5,130 nt of DNA from Rhodoferax sp. Its GTDB lineage: Bacteria; Pseudomonadota; Gammaproteobacteria; Burkholderiales; Burkholderiaceae. The stretch covers positions 1 through 5,130 of the forward strand of contig JAQGNA010000439.1 of NCBI GenBank assembly GCA_028292075.1. The letters are read 5' to 3'. Both the position numbers and the translations under genes were made by a program. The notes under the pieces are model-generated. The model saw only the letters and a program-made list of their open reading frames with translations. It searched no databases and was not told where the DNA came from. This document shows, one piece after another, positions 1 to 5,130 of this stretch. Within the stretch, counting starts at the first letter, position 1. Each line of letters opens with the position of its first letter.

Positions 1-2001
1 GGCGAGATCCGCTGGTCCGATGAAGTCTGCCGCATCCACGGCCGGCCACCTGGTCACCGGCCCACCATGGACGAGGCGCTCGGCTACTACTGCGACGAGT
101 CGCGCCAGCGCATCGAAGCGGCAATGCGGGAGGCGATGGCCGGCGGCAAGCCGTTCGACCTGACCTTGCGCATCCAGGCGCATGGCGGCGCCTTGCGCTG
201 GATCCGCACCATGGGCGCGGTCGAGTACGAGGACGGCGCGCCGGTGGGGCTGGCCGGTGCCTTCCAGGACGTGACCGAGCGCCAGCGCCTGTCGGAAGAG
301 CTGGCCAGGCAACATGAGCTGCTGCGGGTCACGCTGCAGTCGATCGGCGACGCGGTCATCACCACCGACAAGTTGGGCAGCATCACCTGGCTCAACCCCG
401 TGGCCGAGCGCCTCACCGGCTGGCTCAATGCCGAGGCCGTGGGCCGCCAGCTCGACCAGGTGTTCCACATCGTCGACGAGGCCACCCGGCGGCTGGCCGA
501 GAACCCGATTTTGGCCTGCATCCGCGCCGACAAGGTGATGGGCCTGGCGCCAGACACCGTGCTGATCTCGCGCACCGGACAGGAGTTCGGCGTGCAGGAC
601 TCGGCGTCGCCGATCCGCGACGACCACGGCCAGATGCTGGGCGCGGTGCTGGTGTTTCACGACGTGACCGAACAGCGGCGCATCAGCGGCGAGATGAGCT
701 TCCGCGCCAAGCACGATGCGCTGACCGGGCTGGTGAACCGGCTCGAGTTCGAGACGCAGCTGCAGCAGCTGCTCGACAAGTCGCGCCAGAACGGTGTCGG
801 CCATGCGCTGATGTTCATCGATCTCGACCAGTTCAAGCTGGTGAACGACGCCTGTGGCCATGCGGCCGGCGACCAGTTGTTGCAGCAGGTTGCGCGACTG
901 CTCGAAGAGGCGGTGCGCGGGCGCGATACGCTGGCCCGCTTGGGCGGCGACGAGTTCGCCATCCTGCTCGAGCGGTGCTCCACCGACCAGGCGATGCGGG
1001 TCGCGCAGCAGGTTTGCGATCGCATGGACGAGTTTCGCTTTCTGCACGACGGCCGGCGCTTTCGCATCGGCACCAGCATCGGTCTGGTGCCGGTGGACAC
1101 GCGCTGGCATTCGACCACGGCGGTCATGCAGGCCGCCGACACCTCGTGCTATGCGGCCAAGGAAGCAGGCCGCAACCGGGTGCATGCCTGGTTCGACACC
1201 GACGCGGTGATGCATGCCCGCACCGGCGACATGAAGTGGGCGACCAGGCTGGAGCAGGCGCTCGACGAGGACCGCTTCGTGCTGTTCGCCCAGCGCATCT
1301 TCCCGCTGACCGGAGACACCTCCAGGGAATCGTTGGAGGTGCTGGTGCGCCTGCGCGAAACCGATGGCAGCCTGGTGCTGCCGGGTGCATTCCTGCCGGC
1401 CGCCGAGCGCTTCAACCTCGCCACGCGCATCGACCACTGGGTGCTGCGCCACACCATCGCGGCGCTGCAGGGGCAGCCCGACCTCGACCGCATCGGCTGC
1501 CTGTGCATCAACCTCTCCGGCCAGTCCGTTGGCGACCGCGCCTTCCACCGCAAGGCGTTCAGCCTCCTGGGAGACGCCGGCCCGGCACTTTGCGCCAAGA
1601 TGATCATCGAGATCACCGAGACCGCCGCCATCACGAACATGGCCGATGCCACCCGCTTCATCGAACAGGCGCATGCACTCGGCATCGGCATCGCGCTCGA
1701 CGACTTCGGCGCCGGTGCCTCGTCGTTCGGCTACCTGAAGTCGCTCAAGGCGGACAAGCTGAAGATCGACGGACAGTTCGTGCGCGACGTGATCGACGAT
1801 CCGCTCGACCACGCGGCCGTCCGCTGCTTCGTCGATGTGGCCCGCGTGGTGCAGATGAAGACCGTGGCCGAGTTCGTCGACAGCCAGGCCGTGCTCGAGT
1901 GCATCCGCGCGATGGGGGTCGACTACGCACAGGGCTTTTACCTGCACCGCCCCGAGCCGCTGGAAGCGGTATTCGGCAAAATGCAGAGTCTGCCGGCCTG
2001 A
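1..2001 (+). CDS. PAS-PAS-GGDEF-EAL cyclic-di-GMP turnover protein (5' end outside window)
   Basis: The reading frame is open from base 1 and the first 22 codons read as PAS sequence, so the Met at 67 is internal and the true start lies upstream. Numbering from base 1, the 666 visible residues hold the end of one PAS/PAC unit (to about 98, ending DVTER), a second PAS/PAC (about 105-225, ending DVTEQ), a GGDEF domain (about 237-395) and an EAL domain (about 411-660). The GGDEF signature is intact (315-319), with the DLDQFKLVND segment from 274 and an RGRD inhibitory I-site (306-309) exactly five residues before it. The EAL core is also complete: EVL (446-448), N504 of INLSG, EITET (537-541), DDFG (from 567), K588 of KIDG, E624 and Q644. 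Known GGDEF domains make c-di-GMP from two GTP and EAL domains hydrolyse it to pGpG. The PAS units probably sense a signal that sets the balance. Direction of net activity and ligand cannot be read from sequence. Confidence 0.96.
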   Translation, partial: GEIRWSDEVCRIHGRPPGHRPTMDEALGYYCDESRQRIEAAMREAMAGGKPFDLTLRIQAHGGALRWIRTMGAVEYEDGAPVGLAGAFQDVTERQRLSEELARQHELLRVTLQSIGDAVITTDKLGSITWLNPVAERLTGWLNAEAVGRQLDQVFHIVDEATRRLAENPILACIRADKVMGLAPDTVLISRTGQEFGVQDSASPIRDDHGQMLGAVLVFHDVTEQRRISGEMSFRAKHDALTGLVNRLEFETQLQQLLDKSRQNGVGHALMFIDLDQFKLVNDACGHAAGDQLLQQVARLLEEAVRGRDTLARLGGDEFAILLERCSTDQAMRVAQQVCDRMDEFRFLHDGRRFRIGTSIGLVPVDTRWHSTTAVMQAADTSCYAAKEAGRNRVHAWFDTDAVMHARTGDMKWATRLEQALDEDRFVLFAQRIFPLTGDTSRESLEVLVRLRETDGSLVLPGAFLPAAERFNLATRIDHWVLRHTIAALQGQPDLDRIGCLCINLSGQSVGDRAFHRKAFSLLGDAGPALCAKMIIEITETAAITNMADATRFIEQAHALGIGIALDDFGAGASSFGYLKSLKADKLKIDGQFVRDVIDDPLDHAAVRCFVDVARVVQMKTVAEFVDSQAVLECIRAMGVDYAQGFYLHRPEPLEAVFGKMQSLPA

Positions 2002-2022
2002 CGGCGCCGCGCTCCGGCGCCG
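2002..2022 (+). terminator. GC-rich stem-loop directly after the GGDEF-EAL stop codon
   Basis: The octamer CGGCGCCG occurs at 2002-2009 and again at 2015-2022. It is its own reverse complement, so the two copies can form an 8 bp all-GC stem with a 5-base loop. A second, overlapping hairpin is possible: GCCGGC at 2019-2024 with GCCGGC at 2032-2037. No T-tract follows either stem, so this is not a canonical intrinsic terminator. It could instead stabilise the 3' end of the mRNA or be a weak attenuator. Confidence 0.35.
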
Positions 2023-2039
2023 GCGTTGCAAGCCGGCCA

Positions 2040-2056
2040 CTTAAGCACTTCTTAAG
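2040..2056 (+). promoter_or_regulatory. PmrA/QseB-type response-regulator box and probable promoter of the PAP2 gene
   Basis: Two perfect CTTAAG hexamers (2040-2045 and 2051-2056) are separated by CACTT, giving an 11 bp repeat period. This is the arrangement described for PmrA (YTTAAK-N5-YTTAAK) and, read as CTTAA-N6-CTTAA, for QseB. Both are OmpR/PhoB-type regulators that bind direct repeats one helical turn apart. In PmrA-type promoters the box overlaps the -35 region. Eleven bases downstream is a weak -10 candidate, GAGACT (2067-2072), which would start transcription at about 2079-2081, next to the PAP2 ATG. The AT-rich hexamers stand out in a very GC-rich context. Motif and position are seen; the identity of the regulator is inferred. 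Confidence 0.6.
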
Positions 2057-2080
2057 ACGCCAGCCCGAGACTCGCGCCCC

Positions 2081-2782
2081 ATGCAACGTTCACCCAACTG
2101 GCGGCTGGCGCTCACCAGCGCCGCCGTGACCGCAGCCCTGATCGGCTGGGATCTTTCCTCGCTCGACATGGTGGGCGCGCATTGGTTCGGCGGGCCCGAC
2201 GGGTTTCCGCTGCAAGACCACTGGTTCTTCGTGCACGTGCTGCACGATGCGGTGCGGCTGCTCGCCTGGCTGGCCGTGCTGCTGCTCTGCCTGGGCGTTT
2301 GGTTCCCCGCGGGCTGGCTCGAGCGGCTGCCGTTCAAGCGCCGGTTGCAGCTGGCGGTTTCCACGCTGGCTGCGGTGCTGCTGGTGCACTTCACCAAATC
2401 GCTGAGCCACAGCAGCTGCCCCTGGAACCTGGCCGACTTTGGCGGTATCGCCCAATATGTGTCGCATTGGTCGACGCTGGTCCGGACCGACGGCGGCAGC
2501 GGCGGATGCTTCCCCGCGGGCCATGCATCGGCCGGCTTTGCCTTCGTCGGCGGCTACTTTGCCTTCCGCGAAGCTGCACCGGCATTGGCCCGGCGCTGGC
2601 TCGCGGTGGCGCTGGCGGTGGGGCTGGTGGTCGGCCTGTCGCAACAGATGCGCGGCGCGCACTTCATGAGTCACACGCTGTGGTCGGGCTGGCTCTGCTG
2701 GTGCTCCGCGTGGGGCATCGACGCGCTCATGGGCCGGTTTGGCCTGGCCGGCGTGTCGGCCGATTTCGGCGAAGCGGCCTGA
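2081..2782 (+). CDS. PAP2-family integral membrane phosphatase
   Basis: This 233-residue protein has about six hydrophobic segments (roughly 8-24, 50-75, 88-105, 149-162, 171-187, 198-216), the usual size and topology of PAP2 membrane phosphatases. The three family motifs align but are modified. Motif 1 is K106-x6-C113-P114 in place of KX6RP. Motif 2 is PAGH (145-148) in place of PSGH. Motif 3 runs from S187 as SQ-x5-H194-x3-H198, where the usual form is SR-x5-H-x3-D. The two catalytic histidines, H148 and H194, are kept. I recall similar CPW and GAHF-SH variants in other proteobacterial PAP2 proteins, so this is probably a subfamily trait, not decay. Known relatives dephosphorylate lipid phosphates such as undecaprenyl pyrophosphate, phosphatidylglycerophosphate or lipid A at the periplasmic face; the substrate here is unknown. 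The ATG has no clear Shine-Dalgarno. The upstream PmrA/QseB-like box suggests an envelope-modification role (inference). Confidence 0.9.
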   Translation: MQRSPNWRLALTSAAVTAALIGWDLSSLDMVGAHWFGGPDGFPLQDHWFFVHVLHDAVRLLAWLAVLLLCLGVWFPAGWLERLPFKRRLQLAVSTLAAVLLVHFTKSLSHSSCPWNLADFGGIAQYVSHWSTLVRTDGGSGGCFPAGHASAGFAFVGGYFAFREAAPALARRWLAVALAVGLVVGLSQQMRGAHFMSHTLWSGWLCWCSAWGIDALMGRFGLAGVSADFGEAA

Positions 2783-2815
2783 TCCCACGCGGCCAACCAA
2801 CAAGGAGCGCAAGCC

Positions 2816-3604
2816 ATGGCATCGGAATTCGCAGGACGGGTGGTGGTGGTGAGCGGCGGAAGCCGCGGCATCGGGCGAGGGATTGCGGCGGCTTTCGCGG
2901 CGCAAGGAGCGCAGACGGTGCTGGCCGCGTCGTCGCCCGCGCACCTGGCGGAAGCCGCGGCGCTGATCGAGGCCGCTGGCGGACCACGGCCCGACGTGTG
3001 CGCGGCCGACCTGCGCACCGAGGCCGGCTGCCAGGCGGTGCTGGCGCAGGTGGCCGAGCGGCATGGCCGCTGCGACATCCTGGTGAACTCGGCCGGTGCC
3101 ACGCGGGCGGGCGACTTTCTTGCGCTTTCGGCGGATGTCTGGCAGGACGGCTTCGCGCTGAAGTTCTTCGGCTGTGTCAACCTGTGCCGGCTTTTCTGGC
3201 CGATGCTGGCCCAGGCCCGCGGCCATGTGGTCAACGTGATCGGCGGGGCCGCCCGCACGCCCGACCCGGGTTTCCTGATCGGCGGCTCGGTCAATGCCGC
3301 CATGCACAACTTCACCAAGGGGCTCGCCGGACTCGGCAAGCGTGACGGCGTGAACGTCAACGCCATCCTCCCGGGGCTGACCGAGACCGACCGCGTGGGC
3401 CAGCTCTTCGCGCAACGCGCCGCCGCGAATGGCCGCACCGCCGACGAGGAGCGCCAGGCGCAGATCGCCAAGGAAGGGCTTGTCCGTCTGGGCCAGCCGG
3501 AGGACGTCGCGGCGCTGGCGCTCTTCCTGTGTGGCGAGGCGGCCCGGCACATCCAGGGCACCGCCATCGCCGTCGACGGGGGCGCGACGCCGGGCGTCTA
3601 CTAA
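2816..3604 (+). CDS. SDR-family protein with replaced catalytic tetrad
   Basis: This 262-residue protein has a classical short-chain dehydrogenase/reductase fold. Its cofactor loop is SGGSRGIG (13-20), it has NSAG (91-94), and its C-terminus is typical (GQPEDVAALALFLCGE, then GTAIAVDGG). AAGGAG at 2802-2807 lies 8 bases before the ATG and fixes the start. The gene follows the PAP2 gene by 33 bp, so co-transcription is likely. The active site is unusual. By alignment with FabG-type SDRs, the tetrad Asn-Ser-Tyr-Lys appears as K116, G143, G156 and N160; the usual YxxxK region reads GGSVNAAMHNFTK. Related SDRs with an NAAL/NAAM segment in this place are, as far as I recall, common in Proteobacteria, so the gene looks maintained and not broken. 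It probably binds NAD(P)(H), but oxidoreductase activity by the normal mechanism is doubtful. Substrate and pathway are not recognisable. Confidence 0.92.
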   Translation: MASEFAGRVVVVSGGSRGIGRGIAAAFAAQGAQTVLAASSPAHLAEAAALIEAAGGPRPDVCAADLRTEAGCQAVLAQVAERHGRCDILVNSAGATRAGDFLALSADVWQDGFALKFFGCVNLCRLFWPMLAQARGHVVNVIGGAARTPDPGFLIGGSVNAAMHNFTKGLAGLGKRDGVNVNAILPGLTETDRVGQLFAQRAAANGRTADEERQAQIAKEGLVRLGQPEDVAALALFLCGEAARHIQGTAIAVDGGATPGVY

Positions 3605-3791
3605 GGCGTTGGGATTCTGAGGTGGCCTGATTTCGGCGGCGGGCCGTTCAGCCCGGAGCAAGGGCACACGGCGCCTTCCTACGCGATGCCCTGCGGGCGG
3701 ATGACTTTTTCCGGCCTCCCAGCCCGCTAACTTGCATCCATGGCCAGGCGCGTTGCCGGGCTGCTTCGATCGACCTCCGAGGAGTCTCGTG
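3605..3791 (+). other. Intergenic leader before the small membrane-protein gene
   Basis: This 187-base stretch has no convincing gene. It holds a weak stem, CGGGC (3640-3644) with GCCCG (3651-3655) around a 6-base loop and without a T-tract. It also has GCGGGC (3693-3698) facing GCCCGC (3722-3727) across 23 bases. The octamer CTTCCTAC at 3675-3682 recurs upstream of the YghA-type SDR at 4215-4222. No clear sigma-70 promoter is visible, although a promoter for the downstream gene probably lies here. Confidence 0.4.
3779..3784 (+). promoter_or_regulatory. Ribosome binding site deciding the start of the small membrane protein
   Basis: GAGGAG ends 7 bases before the ATG at 3792. It supports that start over an in-frame TTG at 3732, which would add 20 residues of unconvincing sequence and has no Shine-Dalgarno. 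An in-frame GTG at 3789 sits directly before the ATG and is a possible but less well spaced alternative. Confidence 0.7.
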
Positions 3792-4127
3792 ATGCGCAAC
3801 CCCGACGCCACCCTGGCCGGTTTCATTGCTGACCCGGCCATGACCGAGGGCGACGATCCGTCGGCTGGGCACAGGGGCCAGTTCGCCCGGCTCGACCGCA
3901 TCGTCATTGCCGGCTTCTATGCGCTGGTCACGGTGGCCGCGTGCGCCTTTGCGGTCTCGTGGTGGCGGCCACGCCTGGATGCCGACGACTACATGGCCGT
4001 TTCCTGGAGTTGCATCTTCGGGGCCGCACTCTGCCTGCTGACACGGCTCGCGGTGCTGGTGCTGGAGGACGTGGGCGAGCGGCAACCGGTCGCGGGCGTC
4101 GAGCCGGACCAGGACTGGGCGGCCTGA
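3792..4127 (+). CDS. Small two-helix membrane protein of unknown function
   Basis: I do not recognise a family for this 111-residue protein. It has a polar, acidic N-terminal region (1-30) and a first transmembrane helix at about 37-57 (IVIAGFYALVTVAACAFAVSWW). A short loop with RPRLDADDY follows, then a second helix at about 68-91 and an acidic C-terminal tail ending DQDWAA. Basic residues R33 and R36 before helix 1, R59 and R61 after it, and R85 within or near the end of helix 2 do not settle the topology. No signal peptide cleavage site or catalytic motif is visible. The Shine-Dalgarno at 3779-3784 and codon use like that of its neighbours support a real gene. It has its own 187-base leader and is followed, after 143 bases, by the YghA-type SDR, so a shared function is possible but unproven. 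Confidence 0.75.
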   Translation: MRNPDATLAGFIADPAMTEGDDPSAGHRGQFARLDRIVIAGFYALVTVAACAFAVSWWRPRLDADDYMAVSWSCIFGAALCLLTRLAVLVLEDVGERQPVAGVEPDQDWAA

Positions 4128-4270
4128 GCATCGCGAGTCATCCGCCCGCCAGGCACTGCTTAGGCAGATGTGCCGTGACCGCCGTCGGCTGTTCGCCACG
4201 GGGCATTGCGCCTGCTTCCTACAGCAACCGCGCGTACCAACCGCGAGTCTGTCCGCAGGAGGAACCCGTG
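4128..4270 (+). other. Intergenic leader before the YghA-type SDR
   Basis: This 143-base region carries an imperfect hairpin. GGCAC (4152-4156) pairs with GTGCC (4170-4174), and inside it TGC pairs with GCA around a TTAG loop, with a 3-base bulge. There is no T-tract, so it is at best a weak terminator for the preceding gene. The octamer CTTCCTAC is at 4215-4222. A strong Shine-Dalgarno, AGGAGG (4257-4262), lies 8 bases before the downstream ATG. No confident -35/-10 pair is visible. Confidence 0.4.
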
Positions 4271-5130
4271 ATGAAACCGACAAGCAAATCGATCCCAGCC
4301 AAGGCCCCCAGGCCAGAGAAAGATTCCAACGCCGTCAAGGCCACCCAGGAGAAGGCTTTGCGCATTCAGCGCGAGCAAGACGAGCGCGACCGGTCGGCCA
4401 AGGCCACCAGCAAGCCTGAGCCGAAGGCCGAGCCCGAACAGGGCAAGGCAGCTGCCAAGAAAGTGCCGCAGACCTCGCGCGGGCGTGAGCATCCGGCGCC
4501 GCCGCTGCCGTCCCAGCACCTTGAGAAGCCGGGCCTCGAGGCCGACATGTCGCTGAAGCCCCAGTACATGGCACCCGAGTACCGCGGCAGTGGCAAGCTG
4601 GAAGGCTTTTCGACGTTGATCACCGGCGGAGACTCCGGCATCGGGCGGGCGGTCGCCGTGCTGTTTGCGCGCGAAGGCGCCGACGTGGCCATCGTCTACC
4701 TCGATGAACACGAGGACGCCGAGGAGACGCGGGCCAAGGTCGAAGCCGAGGGCCGGCGTTGCCTGCTGATCCCGGGTGACGTAAAGGACATGGCCTTCTG
4801 CGAAGCAGCGGTGGGCCGGACGATCAAGGCCTTCGGCGGACTCGACGTGCTGGTGAACAATGCGGCCTTTCAGGAGCATGCGAAGGCCATCGAGGAACTG
4901 ACCGAAGAGCGCTTCGACCTGACGCTGCGCACCAATGTCTACGGCTACTTCCACATGGCCAAGGCGGCCGTGCCGCATCTGAAGCCTGGCGGCAGCATCA
5001 TCAACACCGGCTCGGTCACCGGGCTCAATGGCAGCAAGGAACTGCTCGACTATTCCACCACCAAGGGTGCCATCCACGCCTTCACGAAGGCGCTGGCCAG
5101 CAACCTGCTGGAGAAGGGCATCCGCGTGAA
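4271..5130 (+). CDS. YghA / general stress protein 39-type SDR oxidoreductase (3' end outside window)
   Basis: The frame is open from the ATG at 4271 to the window end, giving 286 residues with the C-terminus missing. AGGAGG at 4257-4262 sits 8 bases upstream and sets the start; an in-frame GTG at 4268 is less well spaced. Residues 1 to about 75 are low-complexity and rich in Lys, Ala, Glu, Pro and Gln. From about 80 the sequence matches the YghA-type lead-in (EKPGLEADM, YRGSGKLEGF). The SDR core then shows TGGDSGIGRA (from 118), NNAA (196-199), catalytic S248 and Y261-STT-K265, so the Ser-Tyr-Lys triad is intact. N227 in LRTNVYGY fits the structural Asn of the tetrad. Members are NAD(P)-dependent oxidoreductases of poorly defined substrate; Bacillus relatives are general stress proteins. 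The N-terminal extension is longer than the roughly 45-residue lead-in of E. coli YghA and may be disordered. Confidence 0.93.
   Translation, partial: MKPTSKSIPAKAPRPEKDSNAVKATQEKALRIQREQDERDRSAKATSKPEPKAEPEQGKAAAKKVPQTSRGREHPAPPLPSQHLEKPGLEADMSLKPQYMAPEYRGSGKLEGFSTLITGGDSGIGRAVAVLFAREGADVAIVYLDEHEDAEETRAKVEAEGRRCLLIPGDVKDMAFCEAAVGRTIKAFGGLDVLVNNAAFQEHAKAIEELTEERFDLTLRTNVYGYFHMAKAAVPHLKPGGSIINTGSVTGLNGSKELLDYSTTKGAIHAFTKALASNLLEKGIRV

Noticed and set aside
67..69. ATG at 67 as the start of the GGDEF-EAL protein.
   Set aside because: The 22 in-frame codons before it read as PAS sequence (RWSDEVCRIHGRPPG) and no stop intervenes, so the gene begins before the window.
975..2129. A 384-codon + strand frame overlapping the EAL region and the start of the PAP2 gene.
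   Set aside because: It is out of frame with the clear GGDEF-EAL protein, has Arg/Gly/Pro-rich shadow composition and no recognisable motif.
2182..3345. A 387-codon + strand frame bridging the PAP2 and SDR genes, considered as a fusion or frameshift.
   Set aside because: Both underlying genes are complete and motif-bearing in their own frame, and the bridging frame has shadow composition.
3732..3791. TTG start at 3732 for the small membrane protein.
   Set aside because: There is no Shine-Dalgarno before it, while GAGGAG is well placed before the ATG at 3792.
2090..3907. A 605-codon open frame on the minus strand across the PAP2 and SDR genes.
   Set aside because: It runs opposite to two convincing genes, is rich in Arg, Gly, Pro and His, and shows no domain. 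Long antisense frames are expected in GC-rich DNA.
4160..5077. A 305-codon minus-strand frame opposite the YghA-type SDR.
   Set aside because: The + strand frame encodes an unmistakable SDR with an intact YxxxK. The antisense product has no motif, and its apparent start lacks support.

Overview
This 5.1 kb window is GC-rich and densely coded, with all five supported genes on the + strand. The GC content, codon use and protein flavour suggest a betaproteobacterium of the order Burkholderiales, possibly Comamonadaceae or Variovorax-like. That placement is inference; no taxonomic marker gene is present. I see no rRNA, tRNA, mobile element or CRISPR array.

Layout. (1) 1-2001 is the C-terminal 666 residues of a PAS-PAS-GGDEF-EAL cyclic-di-GMP enzyme whose start lies before the window. 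(2) 2002-2080 is a short intergenic stretch holding GC-rich hairpins and a perfect CTTAAG-N5-CTTAAG tandem hexamer, matching the box bound by PmrA/QseB-type response regulators. (3) 2081-2782 is a PAP2-family membrane phosphatase with no visible Shine-Dalgarno, so its mRNA may be leaderless. (4) 2816-3604 follows after 33 bp with a good ribosome binding site. It encodes a classical-type SDR in which all four catalytic tetrad positions appear to be replaced. (5) 3792-4127 is a 111-residue two-helix membrane protein of unknown function. (6) 4271 to the window end is an SDR of the YghA / general stress protein 39 type, with an intact catalytic tetrad and a long low-complexity N-terminal extension; it is cut by the window edge.

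How the parts may work together. The PAP2 gene and the first SDR could form one transcript under a PmrA/QseB-like regulator, which would point to envelope phospholipid or lipid A phosphate metabolism for the phosphatase. The last two genes each have their own leader and Shine-Dalgarno, and their upstream regions share an octamer (CTTCCTAC). YghA-type SDRs are often linked to general stress responses. I do not see a clear new multi-gene system. The observations most worth checking are the two-component-regulator box in front of the PAP2 gene and the catalytically degenerate SDR behind it.
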